Shown here in pieces: positions 7,400-14,972 of a DNA stretch of 40,257 nucleotides. Under the pieces are notes generated by a model. The model saw only the letters and a list, made by a program, of their open reading frames with translations, ran no database searches and was not told where the DNA came from. The stretch is from Caulobacter sp. (GTDB lineage Bacteria; Pseudomonadota; Alphaproteobacteria; Caulobacterales; Caulobacteraceae), in NCBI GenBank assembly GCA_028291265.1, contig JAQGIK010000027.1, forward strand, positions 1 through 40,257, in the 5' to 3' direction. Every line of letters starts with the position of its first letter. Position 1 is the stretch's first letter. A program made the translations under genes and the position numbers.

Positions 7400-8122
7400 G
7401 TGCAGCTGACCATCGATCCCACCCTCGACCCCGTCGCCATGGCGAAGGTCTTCCGGCGCCTTGGTCGGCTGCACATCCCCGGCTTCTTCGCCGGCGACGG
7501 GGCCGACCAGGTGACCAGGGCGCTCGCCGGCCCGGACGTCCCCTGGATCAAGACCTGGCGCACCACGGGCCCCAGCCTCGACGGCGACTTGGCCGCCTTC
7601 GAGGGCATGACCGCGGAAAACCGCGCCGCCTTCGACGCCGAGATGAAGACGGCCGCCGCCACCGGCTTCTGCTTCCAGTTCGACGCCTGGCGGGTCGGCG
7701 AGGAGCTCGACGTCGGCATCCGCCGCGGCGGCGACCTGGCCGCCATCGAGGCGGTCCACGATTTCGTCAACAGCCGCGCCTTCCTGGGCTTCGTCGAGGC
7801 CCTGACCGGCGACGGCGCGGGGACCTACGCCGACACCATGGCCAGCCGCTACCGCTCCGGCGACTTCCTCTCGGCCCACGACGACCACATGACCGGCAAG
7901 AACCGCCTGTTCGCCTACGTCCTCAACTTCACCCCGGTCTGGCGGCCAGACTGGGGCGGAGTGCTGAGCTTCCTCGACGAGGACGGCCATGTCGCCGAGG
8001 GCTACACCCCCAGTTTCAACGCCCTGAACATCTTCGCCATCCCCAGCGCCCACGCCGTCTCCTACGTCGCCCCCTACGCCGGGGCCCACCGCCACGCCGT
8101 CACCGGCTGGGTGCGCTACTGA
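7400..8122 (+). CDS. 2-oxoglutarate/Fe(II)-dependent oxygenase (prolyl 4-hydroxylase-like)
   Basis: The 240-residue protein has the double-stranded beta-helix iron site of this superfamily. His160 and Asp162 lie in SAHDDH, the distal histidine is His218 in SAHAV, and a following arginine (Arg231) can bind 2-oxoglutarate. The spacing resembles the prolyl-hydroxylase and OGFOD1 branch. The GTG at 7400 was chosen because the upstream part of the longer frame lies inside the SDR gene and no ATG fits. The stop overlaps the ATG of the EamA gene (TGATG), implying coupled translation. Whether the target is a protein or a small molecule is not evident. Confidence 0.8.
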   Translation: MQLTIDPTLDPVAMAKVFRRLGRLHIPGFFAGDGADQVTRALAGPDVPWIKTWRTTGPSLDGDLAAFEGMTAENRAAFDAEMKTAAATGFCFQFDAWRVGEELDVGIRRGGDLAAIEAVHDFVNSRAFLGFVEALTGDGAGTYADTMASRYRSGDFLSAHDDHMTGKNRLFAYVLNFTPVWRPDWGGVLSFLDEDGHVAEGYTPSFNALNIFAIPSAHAVSYVAPYAGAHRHAVTGWVRY

Positions 8123-9093
8123 TGCCCGAGGAACTGGGACCCATCGGCGCGGCGCACCGCGCCCGCGCCGCCTACCGGGGGCTGACGCCGAACCTGCGCG
8201 GCGCCCTGTGGATGCTGGGCTCGGCCGTCTGCTTCACGGCCATGACCAGCATGATCAAGCTGCTCGGCTCCAACTACGACGCCGCCCTGCAGACCTTCTA
8301 CCGCTCGGCCGCGGGGCTGGTGATCCTGCTGCCGATGATCCTCAAGGACGTGAAGGGCGCCTTCCGCACCACCCGGCTCGGCATCCTGCTTTTCCGATCG
8401 GCGGCCGGCACCATCGGCATGATCCTCAGCTTCTACGCCTTCCAGAAGCTGCCGCTGGCCGAGGCCAATGCGCTGAGCTTCACCCGCACCCTGTGGCTGG
8501 TGCCGCTGGCCTTCTTCGTCCTGCGCGAGAGCCTGGGCGTCTGGCGGATCGGCGCCGCCCTGGTCGGCTTCGCGGGCGTCTGCGTCATGCTGGCCCCGGG
8601 GTTCGCCAACGGCGGCCACGGCTTCGGCCTCGCCCAGCTGGCGGCGCTGGGGTCGGCCGGCCTGTTCGCCATGACCATCACCGGCATGAAGGTGATGACC
8701 CGCGACCACAGCCCCTTCACCCTGCTGGTCTATGCGGCGGTGCTGGGGGTGGCCTTCGCCATTCCGCCGGCCCTGTTCGTCTGGGCCTGGCCGACCTGGC
8801 CCGACTTCATGCTGCTCTGCCTGATGGGCGTCCTCGGGATGGCGACCCAGGCCTGCTACATCAAGGGCATGCAGATCGGCGACGCCGCCGCCATGGCCCC
8901 CATCGACTACACCCGCCTGGTGTTCACCGCCTTCGTCGGCTTCGTGGTCTTCGCCGAGGTGCCGACCTGGACGACGCTGCTCGGCGCCGCCATCGTCGTC
9001 GCCTCGACCCTGGTCATCACCTGGCGCGAACAGCGGGCCGGCAAGCTCGAGCGGGAAATGAAGGAACGCGAGCTCGATCAGCCGGCCAACTAG
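8122..9093 (+). CDS. DMT/EamA family transporter
   Basis: The 323-residue protein shows about ten hydrophobic helices arranged as two EamA repeats (about 28-160 and 170-305). Typical segments are ALWMLGSAVCFTAMTSMIKLL and PIDYTRLVFTAFVGFVVF. The family exports or imports amino acids, nucleosides and other small metabolites across the inner membrane; the substrate is unknown. The start overlaps the oxygenase stop by one base, so the two are made together. Its stop overlaps the convergent lysoplasmalogenase-like gene by four bases. The C-terminal tail is charged and cytoplasmic. Confidence 0.87.
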   Translation: MPEELGPIGAAHRARAAYRGLTPNLRGALWMLGSAVCFTAMTSMIKLLGSNYDAALQTFYRSAAGLVILLPMILKDVKGAFRTTRLGILLFRSAAGTIGMILSFYAFQKLPLAEANALSFTRTLWLVPLAFFVLRESLGVWRIGAALVGFAGVCVMLAPGFANGGHGFGLAQLAALGSAGLFAMTITGMKVMTRDHSPFTLLVYAAVLGVAFAIPPALFVWAWPTWPDFMLLCLMGVLGMATQACYIKGMQIGDAAAMAPIDYTRLVFTAFVGFVVFAEVPTWTTLLGAAIVVASTLVITWREQRAGKLEREMKERELDQPAN

Positions 9094-9845
9094 TGAAGAT
9101 TGGCGGAGATCCACAGCGACAGGAACCGCTCGGCGAACAGCAGCTGAGACCCGAAGTAGAGGAACCAGATGGCCCAGGCGGTCAGGCGCGGCGAGCCAAA
9201 GATCTTCACGCCCTTGAACATGTCGGCGGCGAGGATGGCGTCCGAAGCCATGAACAGCAGGGCGGCGACGGCCAGGTGGGCCCCCTGTTGCGACACCGTC
9301 AGGCTGGCGACGACCATGGCGCTGATCACCACCGTGTAGGCGACCACCGGCCAGCGCATCTCGGCCAGGGAGCCCCACAGCCAGCGCAGCATCCACAGGG
9401 CGGCCACGACCACGAAGCCGGCGACGATCCAGCCGGGCAGGCCCAGCGACGGCTCGCCCCAGGGATCGGGCACCGGCATCAGGAACATGGCCAGATAGGC
9501 GACGTGGCCGAGCAGGAAGGCGACAAGCCCGGGCAGCAGCCAGCGTTTGGGATCGCCGGCCAGGAAGCCGTCGCCGATGGCGCAGAGGGTCAGGCCGATG
9601 GCCGCCGCGCCGCCGATCCAGCGGGTGCTGCTCAGGAAGGCGGCGAAGCGAGGATCGGCGGCGTTCCGGATCAGGCTGGCGTCGCCCAGCCACATGTAGA
9701 GGCCGAACAGGGCCAGCGCCCCGACGGCCATCATCTTGACGATGGTCCGCAAGGCCGACGGCGGCCTGCCGGCGAACCCGAGACCGTAGATCAACCCGGC
9801 CGCCAGGGAGACGATGAGAGCAGACGTTCCGCCGTTGAAGACCAT
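9090..9845 (-). CDS. YhhN/TMEM86-like protein, putative lysoplasmalogenase
   Basis: The 251-residue protein has about eight hydrophobic segments. It matches the YhhN family, whose eukaryotic members (TMEM86A/B) hydrolyse the vinyl-ether bond of lysoplasmalogens. Supporting features are the conserved GDGFLAGD segment, with acidic residues near a membrane boundary, and LLFMASDAILAADMF in the C-terminal half, the AxSDxxLA-type motif of the family. It lies 81 bases downstream of the unknown membrane protein on the same strand. Most bacterial members have not been tested as enzymes, so the activity is inferred. Confidence 0.78.
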   Translation of the reverse strand: MVFNGGTSALIVSLAAGLIYGLGFAGRPPSALRTIVKMMAVGALALFGLYMWLGDASLIRNAADPRFAAFLSSTRWIGGAAAIGLTLCAIGDGFLAGDPKRWLLPGLVAFLLGHVAYLAMFLMPVPDPWGEPSLGLPGWIVAGFVVVAALWMLRWLWGSLAEMRWPVVAYTVVISAMVVASLTVSQQGAHLAVAALLFMASDAILAADMFKGVKIFGSPRLTAWAIWFLYFGSQLLFAERFLSLWISANLH

Positions 9846-9926
9846 GTCCGCGCTCCCACCCAGATTGAAGGAGGAGACGGTGCGCCGTGGATGGCGTCAA
9901 GGTTGTGGCGACAGGGAGCGCCGACC

Positions 9927-10763
9927 CTAACCGGTCGCCATGGCGACGAAGACGGCGCGCAAGGCCCAGCTGTAGGCCCAGACAGCGCGACCGGTCAGGC
10001 TCTGCCAGGGAGGCGAACCGAGTCCAAGCAAGGTCAGCCCGGCGGCGCCAGCGACCGTGAACGCCGTGATTTCCAACCCCATCCAGGCTTGGGTGATGCC
10101 CCAGGGCCCCAGCGCTCCAACAAGGAAGAATCCGCCGATCCCCGCTGCGATTGCGAGAACGTCGAAGAGTGGCCCATTGAATCGTCGCCAGAGCCAAAGG
10201 ATTCCGAGACTGACAGGCAGCCCAATCAGACATCCGGCGCCGAAGGCTAGGTCTCGCGGCACGTCAAAGCCGTAGTTCATCGGCTGAGGCGTGAATGTCA
10301 TGGCGATCAAGCCGACCCCTACGAAGCCGAGACCAGCAATGTTGCGCCAACGGCGCCCCTCGCCAGACGGTAGCAGCCAATCGCCGAGGGTCATGAGGGC
10401 CAAGGCTCCGGCGAGCGGCCATAACCGTTCCCCCTGCGCAATGGCATAGGCTTGGCGATGGATATCGACATAGGTCGCCAGCGATGGGATCAGATTCCAT
10501 GCCGTCGCCGCCAGAAGAATAAGGCCCGGGACCAGCCGCGCCCCCGACAGGTTGATCGTTCGTCCACGGCTGGAGAACTGTCGGGGCGCTAGCGTAGCGA
10601 GGATCGCCAACATCATGAGTAGTGACGTCACGCCGTCTGGACCGCAACCAAAGCAGGTGATCGGCGTCAGCTTTCCGCCGTGGCTTTCGATGGTCGGCGG
10701 AGCCTTCTCTTCGAAGCCGGGCGCGGCCTCGGCGGGCGCAGCAGGTGTAGCGGCGTAGGCCAA
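9927..10763 (-). CDS. Polytopic membrane protein of unknown function with an N-terminal CFGCGPDG motif
   Basis: The 278-residue protein begins with an Ala/Pro-rich tail and then ITCFGCGPDGVTSLL (about 35-49), a CxxCGxxG-like pair of cysteines just before the first membrane helix. Six or seven hydrophobic segments follow. I do not recognise a family. The start is a TTG at 10763 supported by the ribosome site AAGGAGA at 10768-10774. Codon use is less GC-biased than in neighbouring genes, and the promoter region is unusually AT-rich, so horizontal acquisition is possible. The cysteine motif could bind a metal or be a redox pair, but this is only suggested by its form. Confidence 0.7.
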   Translation of the reverse strand: MAYAATPAAPAEAAPGFEEKAPPTIESHGGKLTPITCFGCGPDGVTSLLMMLAILATLAPRQFSSRGRTINLSGARLVPGLILLAATAWNLIPSLATYVDIHRQAYAIAQGERLWPLAGALALMTLGDWLLPSGEGRRWRNIAGLGFVGVGLIAMTFTPQPMNYGFDVPRDLAFGAGCLIGLPVSLGILWLWRRFNGPLFDVLAIAAGIGGFFLVGALGPWGITQAWMGLEITAFTVAGAAGLTLLGLGSPPWQSLTGRAVWAYSWALRAVFVAMATG

Positions 10764-10788
10764 AGCGTCTCCTTCCAGACAGAAAGAG

Positions 10789-10818
10789 ATTACGAGCTTA
10801 ATTTTTTATATTTGTCAA
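10789..10818 (-). promoter_or_regulatory. Candidate housekeeping promoter for the unknown membrane protein
   Basis: On the minus strand TTGACA (10818-10813) is followed, after an AT-rich spacer, by GCTCGTAAT (10797-10789). The first element is a consensus -35 box; the second partly fits the Caulobacter -10 form GCtANAWC. The surrounding run of A and T is unique in this window. Transcription would start about 20 bases before the TTG start codon. Confidence 0.45.
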
Positions 10819-10825
10819 ACGGCAG

Positions 10826-11230
10826 TCAACCGGCGTCGGGATTGAGGAACTTCCGCGCCGCCGCCCGGTGCCGGTCCTTCACGTTCTTGCCGACCACCGC
10901 CAGCAGGGCGGCGATCACCGCCGCGTCGTCGGTGAAGCCGACCCCGACCAGGACATCGGGAATGACGTCGGTCGGCAGGACGAAATAGGCCAGCGCCGCC
11001 ATCATCATCCCCTTGGCGGCCAAGGGCGTCTCGGGGTCGCGTGCGCACCACCAGACGCTCAGCACGTCGTCGAGGAAGGGCACCTTGGCGGCCACCTTGC
11101 GGACCTTGGGCCAGAAGCCCTGCTTCACCCGTATTTCGTTGACCCGCAGGGTTTCGGGGACGAGCGCTTTCGACCGATCGATAATCTCGGCAGGCTTGAC
11201 GTTGGGTGACGGCTTGGCTTTCGCGCTCAC
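10826..11230 (-). CDS. YkvA family (DUF1232) protein
   Basis: The 134-residue protein contains the DUF1232 core in its C-terminal half, YFVLPTDVIPDVLVGVGFTDDAAVI, with the conserved P-x-D-x-I-P-D pattern. The domain is hydrophobic and occurs in bacteria and plants (YkvA of Bacillus); its function is unknown and membrane association is likely. The start is GTG at 11230, preceded on the minus strand by a purine-rich GAGGAGAGGG. It diverges from the HSD10-like SDR across only 57 bases. Confidence 0.82.
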   Translation of the reverse strand: MSAKAKPSPNVKPAEIIDRSKALVPETLRVNEIRVKQGFWPKVRKVAAKVPFLDDVLSVWWCARDPETPLAAKGMMMAALAYFVLPTDVIPDVLVGVGFTDDAAVIAALLAVVGKNVKDRHRAAARKFLNPDAG

Positions 11231-11287
11231 GGGGCTAAACCCTCTCCTCGAAGCTCTAATTCAACACGATCTCGATGGGAGACGTCC

Positions 11288-12076
11288 ATGAAACTCGATA
11301 GTTCCATTGCCGCGGTGGTCACCGGCGGCGCTTCCGGCCTCGGCGAAGCCACGGTCCGGGCCCTGGTCGCCCAGGGCGTCAAGGTCGCCATCTTCGATCT
11401 CGATCGCCAGCAGGACCGCGGCGAGGCCCTGGAGAAAGAACTGGGCGTCACCTTCTGCGCTGTCAACGTGACCAGCGACGAAGACGTCGACGCCGGCTTC
11501 GAAAAGGCCCGCGCCGCCAACGGCCAGGAGCGCATTCTCGTGAACTGCGCCGGCACCGGCAACGCCGCCAAGACCGCCAGCCGCGACAAGACCACCGGGG
11601 CCATCAAGCACTTCCCGCTGGCCCACTTCGACATGATCATCCAGATCAACCTGATCGGCACCTTCCGCTGCATCGCCAAGTCGGCGGCCGGCATGCTGAC
11701 CCTGGATCCGCTGGAAGACGGCGAGCGCGGCGCCATCGTCAACACCGCCAGCGTCGCGGCCGAGGACGGCCAGATCGGCCAGGCGGCCTATTCGGCCTCC
11801 AAGGGCGGCGTCGTCGGCATGACGCTGCCGATCGCCCGCGACCTGATGGGCGAGGGCATCCGCGTCAACACCATCCTGCCGGGCATCTTCAACACCCCGC
11901 TGATGAACGCCGCCCCGCCGCAGGTGAAGGACGCCCTGGCGGCTTCCGTGCCCTTCCCCAAGCGCCTCGGCCTGGCAGACGAATACGCCCAGCTGGCGCT
12001 GCAGATGATCACCAATGGCTACTTCAACGGCGAGGACGTCCGCCTCGACGGCGCCATCCGCATGGCTCCGCGCTAA
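11288..12076 (+). CDS. SDR dehydrogenase, HSD17B10-like 3-hydroxyacyl-CoA dehydrogenase type
   Basis: The 262-residue protein has TGGASGLG at 12-19, NCAG at 86-89, Ser155, Tyr168 and Lys172. Asp37 at the end of beta-2 (IFDLD) indicates NAD. Overall form, including the VVTGGASGLGEAT start and an inserted loop near residues 90-110, resembles type 2 3-hydroxyacyl-CoA dehydrogenase (HSD10), which oxidises 3-hydroxyacyl-CoAs, including 2-methyl-3-hydroxybutyryl-CoA in isoleucine breakdown. A GGGAG ribosome site precedes the ATG. The exact acyl substrate is not established. A palindromic hairpin follows the stop. Confidence 0.83.
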   Translation: MKLDSSIAAVVTGGASGLGEATVRALVAQGVKVAIFDLDRQQDRGEALEKELGVTFCAVNVTSDEDVDAGFEKARAANGQERILVNCAGTGNAAKTASRDKTTGAIKHFPLAHFDMIIQINLIGTFRCIAKSAAGMLTLDPLEDGERGAIVNTASVAAEDGQIGQAAYSASKGGVVGMTLPIARDLMGEGIRVNTILPGIFNTPLMNAAPPQVKDALAASVPFPKRLGLADEYAQLALQMITNGYFNGEDVRLDGAIRMAPR

Positions 12077-12084
12077 CCCAAGGT

Positions 12085-12115
12085 CGTCATCCTCGGGCTT
12101 GTCCCGAGGATGACG
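12085..12115. repeat. Intergenic 13-bp palindromic hairpin (REP-like)
   Basis: CGTCATCCTCGGG at 12085-12097 is the exact reverse complement of 12103-12115, with a five-base loop CTTGT. It lies between the convergent SDR and lipoprotein genes. Sequences of this kind recur in alphaproteobacterial genomes, and its CGTCATCCT end is shared with the repeat at 25822-25834. It may serve as a bidirectional transcript end. Confidence 0.7.
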
Positions 12116-12126
12116 AGGGGGATGGG

Positions 12127-12708
12127 CTACTGCCTCAGGTCCTCCGGCCGCACGATGCCGGGGCCGAGGTTGCTGACCACCTCGCGGGCCTCGAAACTCT
12201 GGTCGGCCGGGGCCGGGGACGCGCCCCTGTACATGACGATCTCGGCGTTGGCCTCGTAGCGGGTGACGGTCCGCATATCCATGTCGTCGGCCCAGAAGCG
12301 GTTGCTGTAGAAGGGGTCCCAGGCCCGCCAGCCGTAACGCGGCCCGAAATAGCGCCAGCTGGGCCGCCAGAAGCCGTAGCCGCCGCCGAAACGCCCGGCC
12401 GGCGGATCGTAGTAGGTGCGGCTGTCGCGGTTGGTTTCACGGTCGGCCAGCACGAAGCCGTCGTAGCCCTGCGCCAGGGTCAGTTCGGCGGCGCGGAACA
12501 GCAGGTAGCGTTCGACCGTGTCACGGTTGGTCAGGCTGTTGCCCGAGAAGCTGATCTTGAAGCGGTTCTCGGTGATCCGCTGGTCGGTGAAGCCGCCCGA
12601 CACCGAGTTGCCCCGGACGTTCGGCTGGTACGGCGTGGCGGTGGCGCAGGCGGTGAGGCCTGTGGCGGCGAGTATGGCGGCGATTGCCGCGGCCCTGGCG
12701 AAGTTCAT
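12127..12708 (-). CDS. Lipoprotein, CC0125/CC1285 family
   Basis: The 193-residue precursor has a signal peptide with lipobox LTAC, so Cys21 would be lipidated. Serine and glycine fall soon after but no Asp lies at +2, so outer-membrane sorting is expected. The segment GGFTDQRITENRFKISFSGNSLTNRDTVERYLLFRAAELTL is typical of this Caulobacterales lipoprotein family, whose function is unknown. A glycine- and aromatic-rich insertion (about 105-140) follows. AGGAGA precedes the ATG. Confidence 0.83.
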   Translation of the reverse strand: MNFARAAAIAAILAATGLTACATATPYQPNVRGNSVSGGFTDQRITENRFKISFSGNSLTNRDTVERYLLFRAAELTLAQGYDGFVLADRETNRDSRTYYDPPAGRFGGGYGFWRPSWRYFGPRYGWRAWDPFYSNRFWADDMDMRTVTRYEANAEIVMYRGASPAPADQSFEAREVVSNLGPGIVRPEDLRQ

Positions 12709-12789
12709 CGCGCGATCTCCTGATTTCCGGCCCCGAAAGAAGCCGGCAGCGTCCCTTTAGCGATTAACTCCACAGGGGCGGCGAAGTTG

Positions 12790-13419
12790 CTAGTGACGCA
12801 AGGCAATCATGATCGACGCCGCGATCAACAGGCCGCCGACCAGCAGGCGAAAGCCGCGCCGGAAGTCGGGCCGGGTCATGAACACCGCCAGCGCCGCGCC
12901 GCCGAGGCCGTACGCCGTCATGGTGATCATATCCATGCCGATGGTCGCCGCCGCGAACAGGCCCATCTGGGCCGGCAGCGGCCGGGCCAGGTCGACGAAG
13001 GGCGGCAGCACGGCGGTGAAGAACAGCAGGGCCTTGGGATTGGACAGCTGCACGGCGAACCCGTCCCGGAAGGCCGAGCGCTCGAGGTGGGTCTGCGGCG
13101 TCTCGGCCTCGGGGTCGTTGCGGAGGCCGCTGAGGATCGAGGAGACGCCGAGCCAGGCGACATAGGCCGCGCCCAGCCAGGTGAGGATCTGGAAGACCTG
13201 CGGGAAGGCGGTGACCAGGGCGCTCAAGCCCAGCGCCGCGCCGACGAACCAGACCAGGGTGGCGCAGCTCATCCCGGCCACGCCGCGGATCACCGCCGCC
13301 TTTCCCCGGTGCATGCCGGTGGCGATGGAAAACAGGTTGGCCGGCCCCGGGGTGACGGCCAGCACCGCCATGATGCCGAGGAAGGCGACGTACTTATGCG
13401 GATCGACGGGCAGGATCAT
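12790..13419 (-). CDS. LysE/RhtB family amino-acid exporter
   Basis: The 209-residue protein has the six-helix LysE form. The family signature TPGPANLFSIATGMHRGKAAVIRGVAG lies at about residues 23-49, and QLSNPKALLFFTAVLPPF is in the middle. These proteins export amino acids or derivatives across the inner membrane; the substrate is unknown. Its ATG directly follows the holA stop codon (TAGATG), so it is the last gene of the leuS-lptE-holA line. Nothing indicates a functional tie to replication or lipopolysaccharide assembly. Confidence 0.87.
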   Translation of the reverse strand: MILPVDPHKYVAFLGIMAVLAVTPGPANLFSIATGMHRGKAAVIRGVAGMSCATLVWFVGAALGLSALVTAFPQVFQILTWLGAAYVAWLGVSSILSGLRNDPEAETPQTHLERSAFRDGFAVQLSNPKALLFFTAVLPPFVDLARPLPAQMGLFAAATIGMDMITMTAYGLGGAALAVFMTRPDFRRGFRLLVGGLLIAASIMIALRH

Positions 13420-14469
13420 CTAGAGGCCGAGGCGCCGCGCCCGTCCCGCGATGGTCAGGGCCAGCCGTTCGGCGATCAGCCTGTCGGGGCTGCCGGTCTG
13501 TTTGCAGGCCCGGTCGGCGGCGAGGATTTCCGGCTGCAGGGCGTCAATGTGGTCGAGGGTCCAGGCCCGAGCCTGGCGCAGGAACTCCTTCTCCTGCTTC
13601 CAGAACACGCCGCTGGCCTTGGCCGCCTCGGGCAGGCCGGCTCCGCTGGAGACCAGGGTCAGGGTGCGGCGTAGCTTGGCCAGGTGCATGCCCATGGCGC
13701 GCACGGCCGGCGGTCCGGCCTCGCCCTCGGCGGCGGCGCGGGCCAGGCCCTGCTGGGCGGCGCCGAGACGGCCCCCGAAGGCGTCGTTGGCGGCTTCGAA
13801 CAGCGAGGCTTCGGGTTCGACCCCGAGAAACTCTTCCAGTTCGGCGGCGGCCACCTGCCGGCCGCTGCCGGGGCCGATCCACAGGATCAGCCGCTCGATC
13901 TCCTGGCGGGCGACGCCGCGCTCCTTGGGCATGCGCGAGGCGAACAGGTCGAGCGCCGCCGAATCGAGGCTGACCTTGTCGGCGGCCAAGGCCTCGCGGG
14001 CCATGCGGGCGATATCGCCCTGCTCGTCCTCGTAGCAGGGGATGGCGGCGGCGGCGGCGGCCTTCTCGGCGGCCTTGCGCAGGGCCGAGTCGCGGCCCAG
14101 CGCCCCGGCCTCGACGATCAGGAAGGCGTCGGGGTTGAGCTTGCCCTCGGCATGGGCGGTCAGGGCCTCGGCGCAGGTCTTGTCGGGGGCGGCCCGCTCG
14201 CCGGTCAGCCGCACGCGGACCAACCGCCGGCCGCCCATCATCGACAGGGCGGTCAGCTCCTCTTCCAGCTTGCCGGCCTGGTCGAGGTCGGTCTCGGTCA
14301 GCATGGCGACGTTGAAGGGGTCGTTGAGGTCGGGGGTGATGCGTTTGGCCAGCCCGTCGGCCCGCTCGCGAACCCCACCGCGGTCGCGGCCATAGAGGAG
14401 GACGGCGCGGATGTTGTCCGGCGGCCCTTTCAGGATGCGGTCGACGTCGGGGCGCTTGGAAACGATCAT
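13420..14469 (-). CDS. holA: DNA polymerase III subunit delta
   Basis: The 349-residue protein is the HolA clamp-loader subunit, which opens the beta sliding clamp during chromosome replication. Visible features are the N-terminal AVLLYGRDRGGVRERADGLAKRI segment (degenerate Walker-like region, about 26-48), the TALSMMGGRRLVRVR beta-strand block and the C-terminal helical collar domain ending in LALTIAGRARRLGL. Length is normal for the family. The ATG at 14469 is preferred over the longer frame to 14772, which overlaps lptE. The order leuS-lptE-holA is conserved in alphaproteobacteria, which supports the call. Confidence 0.88.
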   Translation of the reverse strand: MIVSKRPDVDRILKGPPDNIRAVLLYGRDRGGVRERADGLAKRITPDLNDPFNVAMLTETDLDQAGKLEEELTALSMMGGRRLVRVRLTGERAAPDKTCAEALTAHAEGKLNPDAFLIVEAGALGRDSALRKAAEKAAAAAAIPCYEDEQGDIARMAREALAADKVSLDSAALDLFASRMPKERGVARQEIERLILWIGPGSGRQVAAAELEEFLGVEPEASLFEAANDAFGGRLGAAQQGLARAAAEGEAGPPAVRAMGMHLAKLRRTLTLVSSGAGLPEAAKASGVFWKQEKEFLRQARAWTLDHIDALQPEILAADRACKQTGSPDRLIAERLALTIAGRARRLGL

Positions 14470-14480
14470 TGGGGCGGGCC

Positions 14481-14972
14481 TCACCCGGCTCGCTTCAGCA
14501 TCCACACCGCCAGGTCCATCTGGATCTTGCGGGCCAGTTCGTCGGCCACCTTCTGTTCGGCGTCCTGCTGGGCGGCGATGGCGGCGTAGGGCTGTTCGGC
14601 GCGGTCGAAGGTGACTTCGGCGGTGCTGACGCCTTGCGTCGCTGTCGAGCCGTCCGCGCGGGAGACCAGCTTCCAGTTGGCGACCACCACATACTCGTAG
14701 CGGCTGGCGACGCCGTCGGTGCGGCGGCCGCGTGGGATGCGGCTTTCCTTGAGGGTCAGTTCGAGGCGCCATTCGGCCGGCCGCGAATCGCGGGCCAGGG
14801 CGTCGTCGAGCGACTCGCGCAGCAGGGCGCCGGTGCGACCCTCCGGAGCGATGGTCTCAACCGCCGACAGCCCCGGCGAGACGCCGGGGGACGCATAGAG
14901 GGGCGTGAAGCCGCAACCGCCCAGCCCGAAGGTCAGCAGTCCAAGCACGGCGAAGAGGGCAGGTGTGCGCAT
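14481..14972 (-). CDS. lptE: LPS-assembly lipoprotein LptE
   Basis: The 163-residue precursor has a signal peptide with lipobox LGGC (Cys20), followed by GFTPLYA, the typical mature start of LptE. LptE plugs the LptD barrel in the outer membrane for lipopolysaccharide insertion. The mid-region ESLDDALARDSRPAEWRLELTL and the late AEVTFDRAEQPYAAIAAQQDAEQKVADELA fit the alphaproteobacterial form. Its ATG overlaps the leuS stop (TGATG) and its stop is 11 bases before holA, so all three are likely co-translated from one message. Confidence 0.87.
   Translation of the reverse strand: MRTPALFAVLGLLTFGLGGCGFTPLYASPGVSPGLSAVETIAPEGRTGALLRESLDDALARDSRPAEWRLELTLKESRIPRGRRTDGVASRYEYVVVANWKLVSRADGSTATQGVSTAEVTFDRAEQPYAAIAAQQDAEQKVADELARKIQMDLAVWMLKRAG

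Noticed and set aside
8116..10250. Two long overlapping frames (705 codons minus, 680 codons plus)
   Set aside because: Both cross the EamA, lysoplasmalogenase-like and unknown membrane protein genes, which have clear membrane patterns and starts. The long frames are low-complexity shadows.
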